DNA from: Chrysogorgia sp. JL179-B06
Taxonomy: Eukaryota > Cnidaria > Anthozoa > Scleralcyonacea > Chrysogorgiidae
Reading direction: 5' to 3'
Assembly: GCA_035772405.1 (NCBI GenBank)
Contig: JAYKKM010000010.1
Span: 1-64,000 of the forward strand
DNA length: 64,000 nucleotides
Shown here piece after piece: positions 55,298 to 64,000 of this stretch. Made by a program: the position numbers and the translations under genes. Within the stretch, counting starts at the first letter, position 1; every line of letters begins with the position of its first letter. Under the pieces are notes generated by a model. It did not search any database. It was not told where the DNA came from and was given only the letters and a program-made list of their open reading frames with translations.

Positions 55298-55685
55298 CTG
55301 TAATCATAAAACGATATCAATTAATGGCCTTGTGTTGGCAAATTATTGCAGTTGAGAGTGTACATCTCAAGAACAAAGTGCTTTAACGCGCCTGACTACA
55401 AAGCAGAGCGGTTCCTGTTGAGCTAAAATGCAAGTGGTCTATTTCTTGTTCGCCCCTCATCTTTAACTTCAAGCAAACTTCAGTTCAACGAACTGCCAAC
55501 ATAGCCTCTCACACGAAATTCACGATTTTCCTTAATTGTCAAATGGGTTAGGATTCACGATAATCACGAATCTTAGGAGTGGCGCATGCGTATAATAGTC
55601 AATTACTATCCCACATGCTTAGTTTCAACCATCCAATTATTAACTATTAACTGGACGCTCTATCACGTCTAGCTCGCCTAGTAGG

Positions 55686-55746
55686 GGGGAGTGGATGGGG
55701 GGGGGGGGGGGGGAGTGGATGGGGGGGGGAGTGGATGGGGGGGGGA
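55686..55746. repeat. G-rich minisatellite
   Basis: GGAGTGGATGGGG units with runs of up to 15 G, in the first intron of the minus-strand gene. Confidence 0.9.
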
Positions 55747-55865
55747 TCTTTTGTTGTGTTGGGGTTTACCATAAGATCCATAACATTCATGAATCTCAGG
55801 TGAGAGGACAACCTGAATCTGCTAATAAGTTCAGCAGCCATGTTTGCATTCTCGTTCCCCAACAT

Positions 55866-55924
55866 GGTCTCTTCCTTCGATTTATAATAATTCTAAATTG
55901 CACCATGCTCTTCGTTTTACAATA
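55866..55924. promoter_or_regulatory. Bidirectional start region between the P-loop-PHD gene and KDZ gene 2
   Basis: Only 59 bp separate the two divergent ATGs (55865 on - and 55925 on +). TTTATAATAATTC lies in the middle. A shared promoter is inference. Confidence 0.4.
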
Positions 55925-56514
55925 ATGCTAAAGTGGGGCGCGCAGCTTGCTCTCCCCGCGGGCTTGGAGAAGGAGCAATCGAAGGAGCGCGGAAAGAAAG
56001 GAAGAGACAAAACATCGGCCGAATATATGACTGATTTGGCGTTGCTGGTGAAGAAGAATAAAAGTGCCAAAAAGCCTACAGCGATTGAAATTGTTTACCA
56101 ACGGGATCCTGTGTCAGGTGAACGAATTTATCATTCGAGATACCGGCCTGGAAAACGAAACAAGCGTTTGGACAACAGGCAAGCAAACACCGAGGCAAAC
56201 ACTGAAGGTAATGAAGTGTCTGGTACGTACTAAATACACGTTTTAATTCTTAGGATATGTTAGTATTATCCGTTCGCTTTTAAATGCCCTGGCCTGGCTA
56301 ACAGACTACAGTACAGTGGCAGTTTAATTACTCATTTACTGCCTTAAGCTTGCTGATTTATATCACATAGGTCATAGCTCTTTGCCTCTTTCGATGTACA
56401 GCCTTCTATGTCCATAATAAGAGTAAGCATAACTAGTATATATAAATCTACTAAGTTTGTTTGCTACTCGGAGTTTCACGCTGGATGCGATCTTCAGGCA
56501 ATATATATATACAG

Positions 56515-56592
<78 letters not shown>
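56515..56592. repeat. (TA)n microsatellite
   Basis: About 38 TA units in intron 1 of KDZ gene 2. Confidence 0.95.
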
Positions 56593-56596
<4 letters not shown>

Positions 56597-56699
56597 AATA
56601 AAATTGTGTGCTGCATAAGAAGTACTGAAAAACAGATCGAAATGTATAAAGGTTGGTGACATGTTGAACATAGATTTATACATTTCGGCAGTTCACCAA

Positions 56700-57190
56700 T
56701 CTTATCCCCCCCCCTGGGCAGACCCCGGGAATTTGAACTTTTGAAAATTTGGTCATTCAAATTCCCATCCCCTGGGCGAAAAAGTGTGCAAATGCCCTAC
56801 TGTAGCAAGAAATTAAACAGGCAAATGCCCGACCCCATGACCAAATTATGAAACTGGAAGTACAAAAATCCATTCCATTCCATTTTTGACAAACCAGTCC
56901 TTGACGAAAGCGGAATCTTTCCCTTTAAAATATAACAATAACAATCGTTCAACTGATTCCCGCCGCCATTGTAAAGAAAATAAACCGCAAGCTGGCGAAG
57001 GCTCTGGGAACGAGATTGACCTCGAGCAGGAATTCCACCCCGAAAACGCATGAATTCTGGACTTCCGGTTCAAATTCCCCACCCTCCAGTCAAATTCCCC
57101 ACCCAGCAAAAGGCCTCGAACGTCAAATTCCCTACTCCCCGGACACGGTTTAGAGTCAAATTCCCCCCCCCCCCCCGGGGGGGGGGCATG
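56700..57190. repeat. GGGAATTTGA/CAAATTCCC inverted-repeat cluster
   Basis: CCCCGGGAATTTGAA (56720) and several TCAAATTCCCCACCC words (57068-57165) face each other, closing with a C14/G-rich run at 57163-57187. It looks like a foldback non-autonomous element in intron 1 of KDZ gene 2. Confidence 0.6.
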
Positions 57191-57576
57191 GTGATGTTTC
57201 GAATTGATCGGTACATTACTATATGTATAATAAGGAATCTCTGGTCAAATTTGACTGTTTAATTTATAAAATATTTTTATATATACAGTAGAGGATAGTT
57301 TGGACAACAACATGGATTTAGATGTTGACAGTCATGAGGCAGAGGATGGTAAGAATGATACCATTTAATAATTTTAATATAATTTTGTAGAAACTTATTA
57401 GTATACTATTGCAAATTCTGCAATCTGATGGCTTCTTAATGGTATCCATTTATCGACAGATAGCGAGTAGAAACTTAAATACCAGGCCCACCGGGTCATG
57501 CATGACAACATGGTGAGAGTTTGCTTTCATCATGATTTTACTCAGAAACAATGGTTATGGTTAGTTTCTACTGAAA

Positions 57577-57669
57577 CAAATAGATTATGAGCTTGAAATT
57601 TCTATGAGGTGATAGATAATTTGTGCTCATCTACCACCTGATAGAAATCTCAAGCTCACAATCTATTTG
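57577..57669. repeat. Imperfect palindrome
   Basis: CAAATAGATTATGAGCTTGA...AGGTG is inverted as CACCTG...TCAAGCTCACAATCTATTTG. Confidence 0.85.
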
Positions 57670-58480
57670 TTAGTTTAATAGTAGACATTCGCATTTTGAA
57701 ATATGATTGTCTCTATCATCATATACTCTGGTGAATAGAGTGACTTTCAACCTGCATTAGAATTTAAACCTGAGAGAAAGTGGCCTCTGCTATGGTGATA
57801 TTTTTTAGACCCATGTTTTGGGTAAGTCAGGTCTAAACAGATCAAACAAGTCCTGGTCACTGAGCCTGCAAACATTGAAGCAATACCAAAGCTGTGTCAG
57901 TTGCAAGCATACTTGTATATTAAAGTTATAAAATAATATAATTATAATGTTCATAATATAATTATAAAATAAACGCTTTCTGAAAGTAAAAAGTGTTTTT
58001 GTCAAATTAAACCATATAAATAATAGATATAGAATGCATGCTTTATCAGCTGTAGTAGATAATATGGTCCAGTTTTTGCCCTTATAAATCCACCATATTG
58101 GATTTATCGTGTAACCGTGCCATTTGCGTTACCAACAAAATTAGTCATGGGGTGAGTTCATTAGCCGTTATAAATCTTCCATCTTGAATTCTCATTGTGG
58201 CATCACTTTTTTAACTGAGAGAAGATAGGACAAATGTTCTACAGTTTGTCTACTATTGCTATGATATATATTAAAACCCAGGGCTAACTTTTAGAGGTTT
58301 ATCAGTTTATGGTATTCAGAATGCTATGCATGAATTATTGCAACAATTGCATATATGCATGATATATTTGCATATATTCATGTACAATTTTATCATTAAC
58401 TTTGTATTATGTGTACAGTGAAAATACATAAACAAAGTTAGAACATGATGTACTGCCATAATTGATAATTTAGACTACAG
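57670..58480. other. Intron 2 of KDZ gene 2, nothing further recognised
   Basis: AT-rich, no supported exon or element. Confidence 0.45.
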
Positions 58481-58516
58481 TGTAATTGTTAATTGTTTTG
58501 TTGTGTTGTGCTATAG

Positions 58517-58885
58517 ATACACTCATTGACCTGATTAACAACACAAACATGTTTATGGAGAAATTCATTAACAAGAAAAAACCAATGTCATGGAAGAAAA
58601 GAATGAGCAATGTGAATGTTAACTGGGAGTCTTCCAGGCAAAGAATTTTTCAGGCAATGGTTGGTATGCAAGCACAAACAACAAACATGTGCATTATTTG
58701 TGAGGAGAGACCTGCGGTGGTGAAATGCAGTCAGTGTTTTGGAGGGAAGAAGTTCTGTGGAGTGTGTGATCTGGAACATCATAAAATGTTGCCATTTCAT
58801 GACCGGGAAATATTTCACTCTGGCTATTATGAGTATGTGCCACCAACCACTGGTATAAGTGCAGAAGGAAACCTTGTTACTGTTC
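58517..58885 (+). pseudogene. KDZ gene 2, CxC2-like exon
   Basis: Borders are GTGCTATAG/ATACAC and CTGTTC/GTAAGT. The open reading carries KKKPMSWKKRM, W..SRQRIFQAM, then the eight or so zinc-binding cysteines and histidines described for the gene. Confidence 0.75.
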
Positions 58886-59334
58886 GTAAGTTTATTTTGC
58901 ATACATATTGTCCATTGTGTATCAGAGAAAGAAGATGAGAAACTGTTTTAATGTTTTACAATCTGTCAGTACCGGTAATTTAGGTTTCTCCGAAATGCCT
59001 ATTGTACCAAACATCAACATGTGTTTCTATAATGAATGAAAACACAAAAAATGTTATCTAACATTTCTTTTATAAAATATTCTTTCAGCAAACATGGAAA
59101 TGGTGTTTAAATAAAAGATCTGCAAAGCACAATTCCTCCCTTGCCATAATTAGTGCTTAAGAAAAATGTGCATTACAATTTTTTTAATATAGAAAGGCCA
59201 GTTCCAGTTTTCCAGCAACCTACAAAATGCCAAATTTGTGGTGAGAATGATGGGTTTGATTCATATTTCAGTGGCAGCCAAGTAATTGTGATTACATTAA
59301 GAGGTACATGCGAATGGTTGTACAATGTTTGAGA

Positions 59335-59872
<538 letters not shown>

Positions 59873-59976
59873 GGATAAATATTGAAAGCCATGCCTGGTA
59901 TATAATGAAAGTGTAAAAACAAACTTCGTCAGGCAAAATAAAAACACACTAAAAAGAATGTATTTCCAGACGTTTA

Positions 59977-60012
<36 letters not shown>

Positions 60013-60129
60013 TAATATTTGGCATTTCACTCGATCAAACTACATGTTGAAAGGATTTGTGGTGAAGGACCGGGACCAGTTGCGAAAAATGCAACTTTAA
60101 GGCCTTCCGGCTGGGAATTGAACCCGCGA

Positions 60130-60131
<2 letters not shown>
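60013..60131 (-). repeat. Dispersed tRNA-like repeat, second copy
   Basis: It shares GGCATTTCACTCGATCAAAC and GACCAGTTGCGAAAAATGCA with 47438-47562. On the minus strand GCGGGTTCAATTCCC gives a B-box, suggesting a tRNA-derived SINE wedged between TA runs. Confidence 0.6.
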
Positions 60132-60202
<71 letters not shown>

Positions 60203-60203
<1 letters not shown>

Positions 60204-61141
60204 AACGGCACCTTCAAACCTTCAAACCTTACTCAAAACCCGGCAACACCACCCAGTACATCAACATCAACAGTAACCACCCTCCAACTATCTTACAGAG
60301 AATTCCTGAAACGATCAACCGGCGATTGTCAAAAATCTCATCAAACAAGGAAACATTCGACAACAGCTCCCAACCATACCAAGAAGCACTCAAACACAGC
60401 GGTTTCAAATACAACTTGCATTACGACCCCCAGCCCACGACCCAAAAACGCCGTAGAAATGTAACCTGGTTCAACCCTCCATATAGCTCGAACGTCGCTA
60501 CCGACATCGGTCACAAGTTTCTGAAGGCAGTCGACGAATGCTTCCCGCGAAACCATCCTCTCCACAAGCTATTCAACCGCAACACCGTGAAGCTGAGTTA
60601 TAGTTGCATGCCAAACGTGCAGAGCATAATCGCCACGCACAACAAACACATTCTGAAGCAAGAAGAGCAGAAACACAATGAGAGAAATCCAGAATGTAAC
60701 TGCCGACAAAAGAATAACTGCCCGCTGAACGGAAAGTGCCTTACCAAAGCCGTAGTATACCAAGCCACTGTGACCACCACCGACAGCAACGAAAACCATA
60801 CTTATGTCGGATTAACAGAGACCTCTTTCAAAACTAGATACCTCAATCACACCTCTTCATTCCGTATTATGCATAAGAAAAACGCTACCGAACTTAGTAA
60901 ACACATTTGGACACTAAAAGAAACTAACACCCCTTATACCATTAACTGGAAAATCCTAAAACAATGCCAACCCTACTCTAACAAGTCAAAACGATGTAAT
61001 TTATACCTACATGAAAAATTTGTAATTATATATCACCCCAAACTAAGCTCTCTTAACAAACGAAACGAACTGATAACCACCTGCCGTCATCGAAAGAAAT
61101 ATCTGTTATGTAAACATCCGTTATGTAAATTTCCCACCTAA
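60203..61141 (+). pseudogene. Penelope-like element, RT end and GIY-YIG endonuclease (5'-truncated)
   Basis: The 271-codon frame 60326-61141, preceded in another frame by INRRLS-like residues near 60310, starts just after the RT thumb. It has RRRNVTWFNPPYSSNV, VKLSYSCMPNVQSII, a Cys cluster (CNCRQKNNCPLNGKC), then YQATVTT...TYVGLTET.FKTRY.NH and KFVIIYHP, the GIY-YIG nuclease of Neptune/Poseidon-type Penelope elements. It lacks the RT and is therefore a dead 3' fragment. The stop at 61141 looks native. Confidence 0.85.
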
Positions 61142-61351
61142 TCCCTATGTAACTGTAACACTATCCCTATTTGACGCATGCATCTCATATTATATTCTAC
61201 TGCACTGTAAGCTATATATCATTCACCTGATGAGTGTGGCAAGCTTCGGATTGTCATACGAAACAAGGTTGTTGTGAATAAACTTCAATGAAGTAATCAG
61301 TGTTTTCACTTTGTTTGTTATTTCGCTCTGCGTTTACGCATTGAGCACTCT

Positions 61352-61710
<359 letters not shown>

Positions 61711-62271
61711 ACATCATCACAGTCAAAGGACTTGATGTGGGATATACCACACTGCATAAATTATAAACCATCAAGAACGTTATAGTCTATATCAACTCAG
61801 TGTGCATTGCGCACTTTTACTGGCTGAAATGACAAAACATAATTGCAGTGTCTGGCTATCATCAGCAACTGTGGACAGCTGTTTCGTTCTCTTGGAGCTC
61901 GTCAGCACAGTGTAGCTGATGATAAGCCAGCACATCAAAAAGGTATATACATCATCACAGTCAAAGGACTTGATGTGGGATATACCACACTGCATAAATT
62001 ATAAACCATCAAGAACGTTATAGTCTATATCAACTCAGTGTGCATTGCGCACTTTTACTGGCTGAAATGACAAAACATAATTGCAGTGTCTGGCTATCAT
62101 CAGCAACTGTGGACAGCTGTTTCGCTCTCTTGGAGCTCGTCAGCACAGTGTAGCTGATGATAAGCCAGCACATCAAAAAAGGTATATACATCATCACAGT
62201 CAAAGGACTTGATGTGGGATATACCACACTGCATAAATTATAAACCATCAAGAACGTTATAGTCTATATAG
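61711..62271. repeat. 238 bp tandem repeat, 2.35 units
   Basis: Units start at 61711, 61949 and 62188 with ACATCATCACAGTCAAAGGA. The third stops after AGTCTATAT. Units differ at only a few positions (for example TTTCGTTCTC versus TTTCGCTCTC). The CTGATGATA/TATCATCAG words suggest derivation from a Penelope terminal region. Confidence 0.93.
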
Positions 62272-62640
62272 TCTGGTCGTTGGGCATTTTGACGGGGAAA
62301 TAAATGGTATAAAGCTGTGCATTTTTGCATGTTTTTGTATGGAAAAGGTAAAAAAGTTAGGATTTTATGTGACTTTTGGCTGTTCATTCACCTTCATTGA
62401 AGAAAATACAAAGTCTAAGTTGCTGAAAATTGTTACTTTACTGTGAACTAAAATAGTTAATACCACATTACCTCAGGTATAAGCCCGACTCCCCCCTCGC
62501 TAATGGAAGATTCCACTAAAAAATAGGGTTGGGCCCAGGAAATGGCCAGAACATGTTTGAAGAAAAAATTATTCTGGAACTGTTCGTTGGCCTTGCACAA
62601 TTCCCATGGTAGAAAGTTGGCATTTACATCTTACACTCTT
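62272..62640. other. Non-coding stretch, nothing recognised
   Basis: No exon or repeat is supported. Confidence 0.45.
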
Positions 62641-62649
62641 AGTATGGTA

Positions 62650-63340
62650 TCAGCAATTTTCCAACCGCATTGTATAGGATGCAAGTAATTGTTTGTGAGC
62701 TTGCAAGTGAACCCGCAAACTGTGAAAATATGCTGCTCTTTCTGTAGGTGGAAGCTTCTGTGGATCAATTGATGTTTTGCTTGTCGACAACATCTGCATG
62801 TATTTAGCGTACCGTAGACTGTTCAAAGAATCATCTGCTCTGCCGCCATATAAGACAACATATAACCGGATACCATGCAGCTTTGCCAATCTGTTCCACT
62901 GTTGCCTCAGGATCGGTCATCAAGAAGGATATCTGCTGCAATTCTTCTGATTCTTTTATCATCTTCAAAAGATTGGTTTTGCCATGCCCATATGTTGCAG
63001 AGGTGGTGTCGCAACCACTCCACGCATTGATGAACAGGAGATGGGATGTTACTACTTTGCCAGCTTTGTTAACAAGGTCTGGAACTTTCCACACCTTCAA
63101 ACCTTTCTTTGACCTCTTTGCCTCTGAATGGAAGTATATATCAGCCATATTCTGGTTCCAGTGGTACATCAAGAGGACATAAAGAGGACAAGTACATCCA
63201 TGTCATCTTCTACTACACTTACTTCTCTTCCTTGTCTTGCAAATTTAAGGGCACGTTCCACTATCAATGTATCAGCATCTCCAGTACTGTTATGTACGAT
63301 CTTCCAAGCATCGACTCAGCAACGTGATGAACTGACTTTT
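62650..63340 (-). pseudogene. Conserved repeat-associated protein (DTDVLVLL type), C-terminal half, minus copy
   Basis: From 63340 on the minus strand fragments give LLSRCLED, DDMDVLVLF, LLMYHWNQNMADIYFHSEAK, LLFINAWSGCDTTSATYGHG and, after a shift near 62880, LYGGRADDSLNSLRYAKYM and LPPTERAAYFHSLRVHLQ. This order (DTDVLVLL, GCDTT, SLRY.KY, LPPT..A..YHSLRV) is that of a large uncharacterised protein family I recall from cnidarians and arthropods. The DTDV and GCDTT motifs with conserved acidic residues suggest a PIN/FEN1-like nuclease, which is inference. Several indels make it a pseudogene. Confidence 0.6.
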
Positions 63341-64000
63341 GGCTATACCATTGCTAATACTTTGGCTATACCCCTGGCTATACCATTGCTTCCAAGAACA
63401 AGGATTCCATACAGTCAACAGAAGCAATCGCTTCTGGGCAGAAATTGGATGGACCTTACAATTGAACAGGTCATGATGAGATCTATCAAAAGAAGAGGAG
63501 GACTGACTAGAGGACGGGGTGTGACGGAGACTGTTCGCCTTCTGTGGATCTACAGCATGCACAAGTGTGCCGGGGTCCATGATGCTATGACATCCATGAC
63601 AAATGTAAAGCACAAAACCAGTGAACAACACATGGAAATAGAGACTTCAAAAAAAGTCAGTTCATCACGTTGCTGAGTCGATGCTTGGAAGATGATGGTC
63701 AGATCGTACATAACAGTACTGGAGATGCTGGTACATTGATAGTGGAATGTGCCCTTCAATTTGCAAGACAAGGATTAGAGAAGTGTAGTAGCAGATGACA
63801 CGTCCTCTTGATGTACCACTGGAACCAGAATATGGCTGATATATACTTCCATTCAGAGGCAACGAGCTCAAAGAAAGGTTTGAAGGTGTGGAAAGTTCCA
63901 GACCTTGTTAACAAAGCTGGCAAAGTAGTAACATCCCATCTCCTGTTCATCCATGCGTGGAGTGGTTGCGACACCACCTCTGCAACATATGGGCATGGCA
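62980..64000. repeat. Inverted repeat, arms ~350 bp (right arm continues past window)
   Basis: 62980-63340 and 63650-64000 are reverse complements with scattered differences, around a ~310 bp unique spacer. Both arms carry coding sequence of the same family. Confidence 0.9.
63345..64000 (+). pseudogene. Same conserved protein, middle part, plus copy (continues past window)
   Basis: The frame from about 63440 reads GRNWMDLTIEQVMMRSIKRR, GGLTRGRGVTETVRLLW and TSEQHMEIETS, the part that precedes the DTDVLVLL motif in this family. Then, in other frames, come LLSRCLEDDGQIVHNS, GDAGTLIVECAL, an ADDT..LLMYHW junction with the motif shortened, and GCDTTSATYGHG at the window edge. From 63650 on it is the mirror of 63340-62980, forming a head-to-head inverted repeat with the minus copy. 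Confidence 0.6.

Larger units (their letters stand above)
46911..55865 (-). pseudogene. P-loop NTPase with C-terminal PHD finger (multi-exon; joins partly unresolved)
   Basis: Minus-strand exon candidates, 5' to 3': 55865-55770 or shorter (ATG), 55297-54978, about 54666-54470, 53947-53753, 50758-50455, about 50377-50300, about 48886-48640, 48314-48138 and 47128-46911 (stop). Domains: an unassigned N-terminal region, a P-loop ATPase exon with GDPSSGKST and IPVCWDDPT, helical exons, and a PHD finger at the end. A one-base shift lies near 55137 in exon 2, and some phases do not match, so exons are missing or the gene is decayed. The P-loop plus PHD layout suggests a helicase- or ATPase-like protein acting on chromatin, perhaps a transposon partner. 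Its start is about 60 bp from the divergent KDZ gene 2. I do not recognise the family. Confidence 0.6.
55925..59303 (+). pseudogene. KDZ-type transposase gene 2, N-terminal exons with CxC2-like cluster (truncated)
   Basis: Exons: 55925-56207 or 56222, about 57289-57348, 58517-58885 and 59193-59303, with in-phase joins for the last two. Exon 1 is basic (KEQSKERGKKGRDK). Exon 3 carries CIICEERPAVVKCSQCFGGK, CGVCDLEHH and LPFHDREIF...PPTT, the CxC2-like cluster that sits at the start of many KDZ transposases. Exon 4 adds CQICGENDG. The catalytic core is missing because Penelope debris and TA arrays begin about 30 bp after the last donor. The protein would be the N-terminal DNA-binding part of a cut-and-paste transposase. 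It is transcribed away from the P-loop-PHD gene. Confidence 0.72.

Noticed and set aside
55770..55813. Extension of exon 1 of the P-loop-PHD gene to the donor at 55770
   Set aside because: Not fully rejected: this donor gives phase 0 and a quick stop in exon 2, whereas a weaker donor near 55813 (CAG/GTTGTC) keeps the frame, so the shorter exon is slightly preferred.

Overview
The window reads as repeat-dense metazoan DNA, most likely from a cnidarian or another early-branching invertebrate. Coding pieces are short exons bounded by GT/AG. There are (CCCTAA)-like interstitial telomere repeats. The mobile-element mix (DIRS-order, BEL/Pao, Penelope-like, CR1-like LINE, KDZ, Harbinger MITEs, tRNA-derived SINEs) is typical of such genomes. 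The taxon is inferred from element families recalled from memory, not from a marker gene. Nothing looks bacterial and no intact rRNA was found.

Region by region. 1-3300 is a decayed DIRS-order retroelement (gag, RT, RNase H, tyrosine recombinase; + strand). 3600-13120 holds two copies of a ~270 bp repeat, the second split by a 7.65 kb BEL/Pao element (5330-12982, - strand) with LTRs, a 5 bp AGCCA target duplication and a polypurine tract. 13754-15897 is a four-exon HECT-type ubiquitin ligase C-terminus (+), facing a frameshifted DDE integrase-like gene with an N-terminal zinc ribbon (16919-18177, -). 18320-20640 holds a 22 bp satellite and a large inverted repeat. 20697-26824 is a Ngaro/PAT-like element (-) with textbook split direct repeats (A1-ORFs-B1-A2-B2), swollen by a ~2.4 kb minisatellite. 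27900-28760 is a palindromic AGATCT-centred satellite.

31364-33560 holds exons resembling the N-terminal half of a B-type cyclin. 33959-44776 is a KDZ-superfamily DNA transposase in nine exons (CxC5- and CxC6-like clusters and a D...D...E core) with two frameshifts. Its second intron has swallowed a Harbinger MITE, a nearly complete two-ORF LINE and a LINE tail; another intron carries a tRNA-derived SINE. 46911-55865 (-) is an exon set coding a P-loop NTPase with a C-terminal PHD finger. Its start lies about 60 bp from the divergent start of a second KDZ-type gene (55925-59303, +, CxC2-like), which breaks off where Penelope-like debris begins.

59330-64000 contains Penelope-like GIY-YIG fragments on both strands, TA microsatellites, a 238 bp tandem repeat, and a head-to-head inverted duplication of a conserved but unnamed gene.

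The best candidate for an undescribed system is the divergent pair near 55.9 kb: a CxC2/KDZ transposase beside a P-loop-PHD protein. The HECT ligase facing a DDE integrase is second. In both cases linkage inside one mobile unit is inference. Many coding pieces carry single-base shifts, so most are pseudogenes or sit in imperfectly polished assembly.
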